Positions 27,842 to 36,500 of a stretch of 64,000 nucleotides of DNA are shown here, piece after piece. Numbering within the stretch: position 1 is the first letter of the stretch; the number at the start of each line of letters is the position of its first letter. Origin of the DNA: Rhodopirellula islandica (GTDB taxonomy: Bacteria; Planctomycetota; Planctomycetia; Pirellulales; Pirellulaceae). The position numbers were made by a program, and so were the translations under genes. The notes under the pieces are model-generated. The model was not told the origin of the DNA. It ran no database searches and saw nothing but the letters and a program-made list of their open reading frames with translations. The DNA is taken from assembly GCF_001027925.1 (NCBI RefSeq), contig NZ_LECT01000010.1, positions 1 to 64,000 on the forward strand, written 5' to 3'.

Positions 27842-28303
27842 TTGGATGGAATCCACTTGGGCAACACAACTGGGATGGGTGTTGCTCAACAGCGTTTGGC
27901 AATTTGCATTGATCGCGATCGGCATTGCCGCCATTCGTTCTTTACTGCCAGACTCAGCCAAGCGACGTCATCGTTTGGCGTGCTTGGGAAAGCTGGCGAT
28001 GGGGCTGTGTCCGTTGGCAACATGGCACACCCTGTCGAGGTCCATCGACTCTGCGACCATGATGAGCAACCTGCCAGTCCGGTTGAGTTCGAGTCAAGCT
28101 GGCATCTGCGGGTGTTGGTGCCCGGTTGGCTCGCTGGGATGGCGATGTTTTCTATTCGACCGATCTTGGGTTGGTGGTCGCAGAGAAAACTATTGAGCGA
28201 TGCAACGAGCGATATCCCAGATCATTTGGCTGAATCGATTGAGCGAGCATTGAACCGAGTCGGTCTTCAACGCGCCGTGCAGTTGCCGGATGGGCTGGCA
28301 TGA
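27834..28303 (+). pseudogene. Truncated, frameshifted BlaR1/M56 peptidase remnant
   Basis: The ATG at 27834 overlaps the repressor stop by 8 bases, the usual blaI-blaR coupling. Frame 1 encodes a membrane-helix start (GWVLLNSVWQFALIAIGIAAIRSLLPDSAKRRHRL, shown in part) that resembles M56 proteins. From roughly 28075-28100 the M56-like sequence continues only in another frame (VPGWLAGMAMFSIRPILGWWSQRKL, then DIPDHLAE...VGLQRAV), which means a single-base loss or equivalent. That frame ends at 28303. The HEXXH protease site and the sensor domain, expected further on, are absent, so the gene cannot make a working BlaR. Confidence 0.82.
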
Positions 28304-28493
28304 TGATTGATCCGGTTGGCGGCGTTGCCGACCTTTCACCACATGATGACACATCGTTCCGATTCAGCCTGTTGATTGAGTCAGCCGGAACGCGATCGCA
28401 TCCGGTTCGTCTCCGGCAACCGTGGACCAATGCCCACCGGCTGAACGCTGCATCTGCGAAACGAATTCACTCAACCGGCTGGATGGCGACGGG

Positions 28494-29615
28494 TTACTGC
28501 GAGAGTGGAGCAAACTCGAGTTCGCCGTCGACGTCCGCATCGCTGGTCGGGCCGGCGTGATTGCCTTGGGCGTCTTGCGTGTTGAGGTAGTCGCTCAGGT
28601 TGGCGTCTTGGTCCGCCGGAATGTTGTCCGGCTCCACGAGACCTCCCACTTGTGACCTCTCGTTTGCCAATCGCATCCAGCCGACACTGCCGGGAGGAAT
28701 CATGGCGTCGTGAACCATGGCCATGGGTTTGGCGGTGACGTACTCGGGGTTGCGGCAGGCACGGTTGCATCCGGAACAACGTTCGCACGGACGGCTGCCT
28801 CGCCAAAACATCAGCTCATCCAAACAGCTTCGCGACGCGACGAAAACGCGATCACCGGGTTGGATCTGATAGTTCGTCGCCGTGTTTCCCATTTGAACGA
28901 TTTCGCGGTAACAAACCGGCAAGGTGACGCGGCATTCACAGGGATCGGTTGGCCGAGCCAACAGGATTTGGCACGGATTGGCGCTGGACGTCAAACCGCC
29001 CGCTGACACGATCGCATCGAGCACGGTTTCTGAGCCGGACAGCGGATACGCCCCCGGGGCGTTGACTTCACCCAGCACATAAAAGCGATCGACTGGTTCG
29101 AGAAGCCGAACGTTGACTGCGATGGCGTCGCAATCCTCGGGCATCGGTTCTGACCGGTTCGATTCCGAACCTTGTTCGCTGGCTGCTTGTTCGCTACGTA
29201 ATTGTTGGCAGTCGGATTCCTGCTGACGAATCTGGTGAGCGATCTGTTGCTCGATGAGTGATTCCGCCTGCTCGAGATCGCGGCCGGCCACGATGACGCG
29301 TCCGTAAGGCCCCAAGTCCAAGGTTCCGTCCGCCAAGACGACTTGGTCGGCCGGCAATCGCAGGTCGCGTTCCAGATTGATGGGCTCGATCAACAGAGCA
29401 TCCCCCGGCTGCAAGGCTCGCGGTGGCAAGACTTGCTTGGCATTCTCTCGAGCGATTCCGCCAGGGATTCGAGAGGCATTGAGCACCTCCTTTGCTTCGC
29501 TGGTGAGCGTCGCGCCGGACGGATACAGCGATAGCCCCAGCGTGCTGCAACCGGTGCTGGCCATTGCGAGCAAGCAACCAAGCGTGAACAGAATCTGATG
29601 ACCAGAACAACTCAT
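28494..29615 (-). CDS. Polysaccharide export (Wza-like, SLBB) outer-membrane lipoprotein
   Basis: A 373-residue lipoprotein; the signal ends in the lipobox STGC (C23). A poly-export domain (LQPGDALLIEPIN...LPADQVVLADGTLDLGPYGRV) is followed by an SLBB-type region (FYVLGEVNAPGAYPLSGSETVLDAIVSAGGL). AAGAGGT lies 8 bases before the ATG. Members form the outer-membrane channel for capsule or exopolysaccharide. The tail is unusual: a cysteine cluster (RPCERCSGCNRACRNPEY) and a long acidic low-complexity end. No other capsule genes lie beside it, so its partner system is elsewhere. Confidence 0.92.
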   Translation of the reverse strand: MSCSGHQILFTLGCLLAMASTGCSTLGLSLYPSGATLTSEAKEVLNASRIPGGIARENAKQVLPPRALQPGDALLIEPINLERDLRLPADQVVLADGTLDLGPYGRVIVAGRDLEQAESLIEQQIAHQIRQQESDCQQLRSEQAASEQGSESNRSEPMPEDCDAIAVNVRLLEPVDRFYVLGEVNAPGAYPLSGSETVLDAIVSAGGLTSSANPCQILLARPTDPCECRVTLPVCYREIVQMGNTATNYQIQPGDRVFVASRSCLDELMFWRGSRPCERCSGCNRACRNPEYVTAKPMAMVHDAMIPPGSVGWMRLANERSQVGGLVEPDNIPADQDANLSDYLNTQDAQGNHAGPTSDADVDGELEFAPLSQ

Positions 29616-29779
29616 CCTATTACCTCTTGCCGTGGAATCCTTTCCCTACGAACAATCGGCTCAAAGAACAGAACTGGCGTGACTGATTCACGAAGACCGT
29701 GGTGATCATCACAACCCGCAAACCTCGCCGCGGTTCAACGTTCACGCGAATCAATCAGCGTTTTCGAACGCAAGCAGAC
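29616..29779. other. Upstream region of the polysaccharide-export gene
   Basis: A short intergenic region between the element at 29780 and the export lipoprotein start. It contains that gene's ribosome-binding site (AAGAGGT on the minus strand) and presumably its promoter. Confidence 0.4.
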
Positions 29780-29910
29780 TTAAGCAGGTCGGCAGGAATG
29801 ATCGGGTAGAACCATGTGAGCCGTTTGGGCGTTAGCCCCGGTTGGACGTGGAAGCAACCACGCTTGCCAAGACATTTCAAATGCCGAAAGACTCCTGCCG
29901 ACCTGCTTAA
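29780..29910. mobile_element. ~131-bp miniature element with 18-bp terminal inverted repeats
   Basis: TTAAGCAGGTCGGCAGGA (29780-29797) is repeated exactly in inverse orientation at 29893-29910, with TTAA at both outer ends. The interior includes GTGAGCCGTTTGGGCGTTAG and CCCCGGTTGGACGTGG. Related copies: 48369-48486 (same orientation), 178-303 and truncated 6899-6984 (reverse), plus right-half fragments at 121-181, ~4975-5039 and ~48806-48872. It encodes nothing. Its right-hand TTA (29907-29909) is the TAA stop of the AsmA-like gene on the minus strand. A MITE origin is inferred from size, terminal repeats and copy number. Confidence 0.88.
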
Positions 29911-32900
29911 AATCCGCCGTCTACGCCATCGACGGCGCCGGCGGTGATTCCCGTCAGAATCAATCGTTGGCCTTCGCGAAGAAGGAATCGAGCCGTTTCT
30001 TCGCGGAATGTTTCGACAGGACGCAGTCGCACGATCGGATTTTGAGTGGATCCCATCACGGCCACGACCAGCGTCCGGTCGCGAAGCAATTCCGAGACGC
30101 TGAGGATCGCGGAAGTGGGAAGAAGCGAGCGAAGAGCGTACTCTTGTGCCAATTGGGTAAAGTTTGCTGCGATGTCGCGATAGTCACCCGTCGCAATCAA
30201 CGCGTTCAAATCCAATCGCCCGCTCCGCAAGTAAACCTTGCCATCCGCTTGCACGAGCGCGTTGTCCGACCCCAGCCAGAACTCATCCAGCACGACGACT
30301 CCTTGGCCAAGGATGCCTTTGGCTTCGCCCACATCGAACGACTGGTTGGCCAGCGAGATCGGTCCAAGGAAACGCGAGGCAGCAAGCAACCCTGGCACCG
30401 CCGCACCGCGAGTGTCGCCCAGCTTGAAATCAAAGCGTCCGGACAAATCATCGATGGATTGAATGGATTTCCCACGCAGTGAAATCTCGCCAGAAATTTC
30501 ACCGCTGGCCAGTGAACTGGATCGACCAAGCTGATCCGTCAACCGAACGATGTCCATTCGCCGGGTCTTCCAGTGGCTGGTCAGGTCGACACCGCCAGAG
30601 CGGCCCGACGAAAGTAGCAAACCGCCTTCCAATTGCCCTCCTCCAACGCGGGAACGCACCGAGGGAAAGTCGACGCTCCATTTGGATGATGGAAAATCCG
30701 CGGTCGCAACGATCGAACTGTGAGCGTTGCCAGCGGGAAGGCCGTAGATGTCCAGGTCTCGTCCATCGACGTTACCTCGCACCCGCATCGACTCGGTGTG
30801 TCCGGTGACGGTCGTCTTGCCAGACACTCGTCCAGCAAAGCTGTTCGCGGTCTCGCCAATGAACCACAGTCCGCGTTTCAAATCCACGCGGGATGCCACC
30901 AATCGCGTGTCGAATCGCGGGTGAATCCGTCCGTCGCCATCAACTAAATAAACCAGTCCATGCAGGCTGACGGAACCGTCCGCGTAGTCGCCTCTGAGAG
31001 ACTGAATCCGGAGCACGTCGTTTTCAATTCGGCCAGCCAATCGAAGTTTTCTTGAAAGCGGCTGAGCACGATACTTGAGCTGCGACAGCTCGAGATCGAT
31101 CGTGGTGTCCGGAATCGTTGTGTCTGGAATCACAGTGCCTGGTATCACTCTGCCAAGTCCGCTTGGTGATGCGAAGTTGACCGAGACATTGCCGGTTGCC
31201 TTTCCGGTCAGCCCCATCTTTCGACGTGCCAACAAATCAACCAACGCGTCCAACGACACTCCATCAAACTTCAGTTGTGACGCTTGGAGTCGTGCGGGCA
31301 AATCATTCCACTGATCCGAAGCAACCAGTTGTGCGGTGGAGTTGCCTTGGACGGTTCCGCCGAAGAGGTCGCCGTTCAAATCGAACTGGAATTCACCTTG
31401 GTTGGCGGAAACGTTCGCGGTCAAATCACCGATCGAAGCATCGCCCAGCATGATGGACGAAGCAATCAACTCCGCCGACCCGCGATGCGCAACCGGATCG
31501 GTGAGTTGCTTCAAAGGGACTTTCCAATCGATCACGCCGGACAGCGTCGATGCGATTTTGAGTTCAATGGAGTCTGAAACAGGAAGTCGTAGCTCAGGTC
31601 GAATGTCGCGAAAATTGAGATCCACGACGAGGTCTTCTTGGTCGCGGCGAGGCACGGTTGCTTGGCCGGAGACTTGACCGCCGAACAAGGTGGCGGTCAG
31701 CGATGTCAATTCAAAAGCGGTCTCAGTGAATTGATATTCGGACTCGACACGATGCACCTTGAAGCGTGCGGGGAGATCGGAACTTTGCCGCCGCGGAGTG
31801 AGAGCAAAGTTGGTTGGCGTGAAGCGAACATCGTGTTCGAATGAGCCGAGATCGACTCCTGCCACTTCGATCGATGGAGACGCCAGTGAACCAGCGATGT
31901 TCCATTGCAGTTGTTCCGCCCGGTCGCTCAGTTCGCCTGTCCCTTGGATTCGAAAATCAAGTTTGCCCTGAACGAGTCCTTCTTGTTCGGATGCTTCAGA
32001 GGCGGCGATCCATTCGGACACCTGCCCGATCGGAAGGTCGTCCGCGGCCACCTCAAAGGAGAACGGTCCATTGCCGGTCAGCGGAAGATCCGCTTGGCCG
32101 ATCATCCGAACGGCGGAGGGATTGGACGTCGGTGTTGTTTGTAGATCGATCTTGTCGGCTCGCAGACGACCGTCTCGCATGACCACTTTGCCGACCTTCA
32201 AATCCGCCGGCGGCAATCCACCAAGTTCCAGGGCGTCGGCTTGAAGGGTTCCCTCCAAGTCGTAGCTGGCGATGTCGTCGATACGGTGGATGGGAGCTCG
32301 AAACTGCACGACTCCGGAGAGCTCACCATCCTTCGGGAGCATTGGCTCGTAGGACGGGAACAAAGAAGCGACAAGTTTTGTGATGGGGGCGAGCGAGATG
32401 TCGTCCACCTTCAACTTTGCGGACACGTCACCTTGGGGGACCAATTCAAGTGATCCGCTTCCTGTGAACTCGCCTTTCGTTGGATCGTTGGAAGTCTCGC
32501 TTGATTCGACGGTCGAGCCGGTCAATGAACTCAGCGTCGCAACGCCATCGCGATAGCTGACCGTGGTTCGCAGATCGAGAAATCCGAAACGGTCGACGAC
32601 CAAGCGTGAACTGCTCAGTGTTCCATCGAAACGGTAGGCGGCCCCGTCGGTGAGGGAGGTCCATGGAACGCCGACATCAAACTGCACCGTCACGTTGCCT
32701 TCCAACGGGATGCCAAGATCGATCCCGATGGATTTCAGTCGCTCGGACAGTTTGGCGACATCGATCTCACGAAACTCCCATCGGCTTTCCCAATAGCGAT
32801 CCGCGGGGGCCGCGTTTTCTTGACGTGCAGGTGGCTGACGTGCAGGTGGCTGGACTGCGGGGGGTTGCTGGGCTGAAAGTTGTGCGGCAAAGGCAAGCGA

Positions 32901-32969
32901 CGAAAACACCGTGACGACGCCAATGACGATGCACGTGCGCAATCGTCCGGCCGAACTTAGGCGGCACAT
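29907..32969 (-). CDS. Large AsmA/TamB-like envelope protein
   Basis: About 1020 residues from the ATG at 32969. A GTG 11 codons earlier is possible, but the ATG gives a compact signal peptide (LRTCIVIGVVTVFSSLAFAAQLSAQQ in its long frame). A proline/glutamine-rich linker (QPPAVQPPARQPPARQ) follows. The rest is a succession of beta-strand repeats alternating LxVxxIxL-type strands with short turns, as in AsmA-like proteins that bridge the periplasm for lipid transport. Near the C-terminus, ILSVSELLRDRTLVVAVMGSTQNPIVRLRP matches the AsmA-like C-terminal region. It is a single-gene unit; the 3' end is defined by the element at 29780-29910. Confidence 0.88.
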   Translation of the reverse strand: MCRLSSAGRLRTCIVIGVVTVFSSLAFAAQLSAQQPPAVQPPARQPPARQENAAPADRYWESRWEFREIDVAKLSERLKSIGIDLGIPLEGNVTVQFDVGVPWTSLTDGAAYRFDGTLSSSRLVVDRFGFLDLRTTVSYRDGVATLSSLTGSTVESSETSNDPTKGEFTGSGSLELVPQGDVSAKLKVDDISLAPITKLVASLFPSYEPMLPKDGELSGVVQFRAPIHRIDDIASYDLEGTLQADALELGGLPPADLKVGKVVMRDGRLRADKIDLQTTPTSNPSAVRMIGQADLPLTGNGPFSFEVAADDLPIGQVSEWIAASEASEQEGLVQGKLDFRIQGTGELSDRAEQLQWNIAGSLASPSIEVAGVDLGSFEHDVRFTPTNFALTPRRQSSDLPARFKVHRVESEYQFTETAFELTSLTATLFGGQVSGQATVPRRDQEDLVVDLNFRDIRPELRLPVSDSIELKIASTLSGVIDWKVPLKQLTDPVAHRGSAELIASSIMLGDASIGDLTANVSANQGEFQFDLNGDLFGGTVQGNSTAQLVASDQWNDLPARLQASQLKFDGVSLDALVDLLARRKMGLTGKATGNVSVNFASPSGLGRVIPGTVIPDTTIPDTTIDLELSQLKYRAQPLSRKLRLAGRIENDVLRIQSLRGDYADGSVSLHGLVYLVDGDGRIHPRFDTRLVASRVDLKRGLWFIGETANSFAGRVSGKTTVTGHTESMRVRGNVDGRDLDIYGLPAGNAHSSIVATADFPSSKWSVDFPSVRSRVGGGQLEGGLLLSSGRSGGVDLTSHWKTRRMDIVRLTDQLGRSSSLASGEISGEISLRGKSIQSIDDLSGRFDFKLGDTRGAAVPGLLAASRFLGPISLANQSFDVGEAKGILGQGVVVLDEFWLGSDNALVQADGKVYLRSGRLDLNALIATGDYRDIAANFTQLAQEYALRSLLPTSAILSVSELLRDRTLVVAVMGSTQNPIVRLRPVETFREETARFLLREGQRLILTGITAGAVDGVDGGF

Positions 32970-33002
32970 GGCGGGCGGCGGATCGAGGCGATTCCCGGAC
33001 AC

Positions 33003-33466
33003 TTTGGCTCCATCTTTCGTAGTTCATGCCATTTTGAACCGCAGCCTACAAAAAGTTCGCCGCCGGATGCCAACGGAATCTGGCGGATTCGAGCGGATCT
33101 GAGACGCCAGCATCTGCCGCGATTGGATGCCGTCCAGTCCGCCTGCCACGGGGCAAATCATGGGCCCAACGGTGCTTTCCGGACAGGCATTTCTCATGCA
33201 TTGCTGTCCGAGAAGTGTAGAAACCTGGCCAATGTTGCGGGGTTCCACTCAATGTCCGAGCGGCATCGTTCGGCCCAAGTCGGGATCACCGACGGCTGAT
33301 GGACGCCGTTTGGATGCGGCAAAGGGCAGTTTTGTATCGATCCAAACATCGCTTCACCAACCGGCCGCCGACTTCCCTAAACTTTCTGTCGTGGCCCGAT
33401 GGGCTCGCGGTGCAACGAAGCCCCCGTGATTTCTTTTCGAACAGTCTTTTCCCAGGATTCCTACCG
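33003..33466. other. Divergent promoter region without recognised gene
   Basis: The region between the AsmA-like gene (minus) and the PQQ-like gene (plus). Short frames on both strands were considered and show no domain-like sequence. It must contain promoters for both genes, which I could not place. Confidence 0.45.
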
Positions 33467-35038
33467 ATGACCGGTTTTCAACGTTACTTGGTCGTTCTTT
33501 TGTCGCTCGTGTTGTGCGACTCCATTGTCGATGCCGAAGACTGGAGTCGCTTTCGCGGACCGAACGGATCGGGAGTCGCAACCAGCAGTGAACCGGTTCC
33601 GGTTCGCTGGAGCCCAACGCAGAACGTGCAGTGGAAGGTGGCTCTTCCCGGAGCAGGCGTCTCCAGCCCCATCGTGGTCGGCGATCGAGTCTTTGTGACC
33701 TGCTACTCCGGTTACGGGCTCGATCGAGCCAATCCTGGCGACATCACTGATCTGAAACGACATCTCGTTTGCATCGACGCCAAGTCAGGCGAAATGATTT
33801 GGGAGAAATCGATCGATGCGGTTCAGCCCGAGGATCCTTACACGGGTGCAGGCGTGCCTTCGCACGGTTACGCCTCTCACTCACCGGTGTCGGATGGTGA
33901 AAACGTGTACGTGTTCTTTGGAAAGACCGGTGCGTTCGCGTTTGATTTCGATGGCAACCAATTGTGGCACACCCCACTGGGAACCGAATCCGATCCGCAC
34001 CGTTGGGGTTCTGCGTCCAGTCCTATTCTGCACGACGACAAAGTCATCGTGACCGCGTCTTCAGAAAGCCAAGCGCTCGTGGCCCTCGACAAAACGACAG
34101 GCAAACAACTTTGGCGTCAGGAAGCCAAGGGCTTGGATAATTTGTGGGGCACACCGGCGCTCGCGAAAACGGAAAGCGATGAGCTGGAACTGGTCGTGGG
34201 AGTCCCTGGCGAGATTTGGGGAATCAACCCTGACAACGGCAAACTTCGCTGGTTCGCTCAGGCGGGTGAATCGGACCAAGCCAACACCAGCGCGATCGTG
34301 GACAAGGGCGTTGTGATTGTCGTGGGCGGTCGAGGCAGCGGATCGATGGCGGTTCAACCGGGAGGCCAAGGGGACGTGACCGATTCCCATGTGGTGTGGA
34401 CCGGTTCCGACGCAGGCCGATTCGCGACGCCGGTTGCATACAATGGCTATGTTTATTCGGTCGCGAGCGACGTGCTCTCCCGCACGAACACAGAGACCGG
34501 CGAAATGGAAGATCGAGTTCGCTTGTCAGGTGGAAGCCGCAGTTCAAGCGGTGGACGCGGAGGCTCGGACTACGCGTCGCCGATCGTGGCGGACGGGAAG
34601 TTCTATTACGTCAAAGGCAACGGCGACATGTTTGTGGTTGATGTGCAGGATGAACTGAAGCAACTCGCGGTCAATCGCACCACGACCGAGACAGAGTCAT
34701 TCAGCGGGTCACCCGCGCTGAGCAACGGCAAGTTGTTCGTCCGATCGAACAAGCATCTGTACTGCGTCGTTGCCGGTCCCTTCGATGAATCGGCCGATCC
34801 GGCCCCCGCCACCGAAGCAGCCGACTCCAATGAGACCGCACAGCGCGGCGATCGAGGCCGTGGTGGCCCAGAAGGACGTGGCGGTCCCGGAGGTTTTGGA
34901 CGCGGCGGATTCGGCAACCGAGGTGGTGGCGGTGATCGTGGCCGAGGCGGCGGACGCGGAGGCCCCGGCGGTCAACGCGAAGACAGCCGTCCCGATCGCC
35001 CTCAGCGACCGCCGTTGGAAGAAGCCACCAACCACTAA
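33467..35038 (+). CDS. Secreted PQQ-like beta-propeller with Gly/Arg-rich tail
   Basis: A 523-residue protein with a signal peptide (MTGFQRYLVVLLSLVLCDSIVDA). The body is a PQQ-binding-like propeller typical of planctomycetes: WSRFRGPNGSGVA, then repeats such as CIDAKSGEMIWEK, AFDFDGNQLWHT and ALDKTTGKQLWRQ. These proteins resemble quinoprotein dehydrogenase propellers but usually lack the catalytic set. The last ~65 residues are extraordinarily rich in Gly, Arg and Asp (repeats of GGRGG/RGRGG type, from about residue 462), a disordered tail like RGG motifs of RNA-binding proteins, which is odd on an exported protein. The start at 33467 is chosen for the signal peptide. Confidence 0.92.
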   Translation: MTGFQRYLVVLLSLVLCDSIVDAEDWSRFRGPNGSGVATSSEPVPVRWSPTQNVQWKVALPGAGVSSPIVVGDRVFVTCYSGYGLDRANPGDITDLKRHLVCIDAKSGEMIWEKSIDAVQPEDPYTGAGVPSHGYASHSPVSDGENVYVFFGKTGAFAFDFDGNQLWHTPLGTESDPHRWGSASSPILHDDKVIVTASSESQALVALDKTTGKQLWRQEAKGLDNLWGTPALAKTESDELELVVGVPGEIWGINPDNGKLRWFAQAGESDQANTSAIVDKGVVIVVGGRGSGSMAVQPGGQGDVTDSHVVWTGSDAGRFATPVAYNGYVYSVASDVLSRTNTETGEMEDRVRLSGGSRSSSGGRGGSDYASPIVADGKFYYVKGNGDMFVVDVQDELKQLAVNRTTTETESFSGSPALSNGKLFVRSNKHLYCVVAGPFDESADPAPATEAADSNETAQRGDRGRGGPEGRGGPGGFGRGGFGNRGGGGDRGRGGGRGGPGGQREDSRPDRPQRPPLEEATNH

Positions 35039-35216
35039 ACCGTCCCTGGGCGGTGCCCAGGGCTATGATGTTCATGGCCTTGGGCCAATCAAACCAATCG
35101 ACAAAACGCAACTCGGTCGGCCCAGCGGCATCACGGCGTGATCCCTCGCTGGGCACCCACCCAGTGATCGTGAAGTGGTGTGTTTTGAACTTGACTCGTA
35201 ACCAGGAACCCAATCG

Positions 35217-36107
35217 ATGAAACGCAAGACAGCCAACCAATTCGACCAACGTCTCCTCGATCTTTATGACGATTTCGCCCACGGGCGACTGACTCGGCGT
35301 GACTACATGAAGGGATTGGCCGCATTCGCGGTTGGCGGCGTCACGGTCGAAGCACTCGAAGAAAGCCTTTCGCCGAACTACGCCTGGGCCGAGCAAGTTC
35401 CCGCCACGGACCCGCGAATCAAAGCGGAAACGATCACGTATGACTCGCCTCAAGGCGGCGGGCAGATCAGTGGTCTGCTGGCCCGTCCGGCGACCGGCAA
35501 CAAGTTCCCAAGTGTCTTGGTGATTCACGAGAACCGGGGACTCAATCCGTACATCGCCGATGTCACGCGTCGCTTGGCTGTTGCAGGTTTTCTGGCCTTT
35601 GCTCCGGATGCTCTGTCACCGCTGGGCGGCTACCCCGGCAACGACGACGATGGACGTGCGATGCAGGCTCGCCGCGACCGTGGCGAGATGACGGAAGACT
35701 TCATTGCCGCGGCCAAGCTGCTCGACACGCACAAGCTTTCGACAGGGAAAGTTGGTGCGGTTGGGTTCTGTTTTGGGGGAGGCGTGGTCAATCAACTGGC
35801 CGTCCGCTTGCCCGACGTGCTCGACGCTGGGGTGCCGTTCTACGGCAGCCAACCGGACGCCGCCGACGTGGCCAAGATCAAGACGCCGTTGTCGATTCAA
35901 AACGCGGAGCTTGACCGCCGCATCATGGCCGGCGCAGAAGCTTTCAACGAAGCCCTGGCAGCCAACGAGGTGCCTCACGAGTCACACGTTTACCCCGGCG
36001 TCAATCATGGTTTTCACAACGACACGACCCCACGCTACGACGAAGCCGCCGCCGAACTGGCTTGGAAACGAACGCTGGCATGGTTCAACCAACATCTGAA
36101 GGCGTGA
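35217..36107 (+). CDS. Dienelactone hydrolase-family protein
   Basis: A 296-residue alpha/beta hydrolase. The dienelactone hydrolase nucleophile motif GFCFGGG (Cys in the elbow), the conserved VIHENRG segment and the C-terminal NHGFHND histidine region are present. The N-terminal ~60 residues hold a Tat-like sequence ([18 protein letters not shown]) with the RR motif at about residues 26-27, similar to the YghX/DLH group that is exported. CAGGAA lies just upstream of the start. The gene follows the PQQ-like propeller by 178 bases on the same strand; a shared transcript is possible but not shown. Confidence 0.93.
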   Translation: MKRKTANQFDQRLLDLYDDFAHGRLTRRDYMKGLAAFAVGGVTVEALEESLSPNYAWAEQVPATDPRIKAETITYDSPQGGGQISGLLARPATGNKFPSVLVIHENRGLNPYIADVTRRLAVAGFLAFAPDALSPLGGYPGNDDDGRAMQARRDRGEMTEDFIAAAKLLDTHKLSTGKVGAVGFCFGGGVVNQLAVRLPDVLDAGVPFYGSQPDAADVAKIKTPLSIQNAELDRRIMAGAEAFNEALAANEVPHESHVYPGVNHGFHNDTTPRYDEAAAELAWKRTLAWFNQHLKA

Positions 36108-36402
36108 TGGCACAAGAAGTGAGTCGTTTGGGCGTCGGTCCGACGACAAGGCGTCAGCCACCTTCCGAATCCCCGTACGACGGTCTTCCAAGACCGTCGA
36201 CCACCACGACATCACAATCCGAACGCGTCAGCGAGGGACCACACGGCATCCCCCCACGACGGCCCCGTCCGGGGCGACCATTTGTTTCTCGGCATTGGTC
36301 TCGGGGCTTCCGCCCCGAGCTAAGTGCGACGGCCCCTCCGGGGCGAGGGCGTGGAACCAAGCTCGCCTGTGTGGCTTGCTTGAAGCGTCGCCATCAGCGC
36401 AC
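36108..36402. repeat. GC-rich palindromes of the CTCGGGGCTTCCGCCCCGAG family
   Basis: Convergent region after the dienelactone hydrolase gene. It contains ACGGTCTTCCAAGACCGT, GGCCCCGTCCGGGGC, CTCGGGGCTTCCGCCCCGAG (36300-36319) and GGCCCCTCCGGGGC, each self-complementary. The same palindromes recur at 39470-39790, 42273-42330 and 48282-48330. No coding potential is seen. Confidence 0.85.
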
Positions 36403-36444
36403 AAAAAAAACGACTCCGGAAAGCCTGGCTTTCCGAAGTCGTTT
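36403..36444 (-). terminator. Rho-independent terminator of the haem-binding protein gene
   Basis: Read on the minus strand, an 18-bp stem (AAACGACTTCGGAAAGCC / GGCTTTCCGGAGTCGTTT, one mismatch) with a very short loop is followed directly by a run of eight T residues. It starts 57 bases after the stop codon of the 36501-39116 gene. This is the clearest intrinsic terminator in the window. Confidence 0.88.
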
Positions 36445-36500
36445 GGGGTGCTCGTCGTTCGCAGAATTGTTGTGCTCAGTGCGGTTCGTTCGAGGACGAA

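Noticed and set aside
28304-28493. Possible remaining part of the BlaR/M56 gene
   Set aside because: No frame shows the HEXXH site or a sensor-like sequence; the rest seems deleted.
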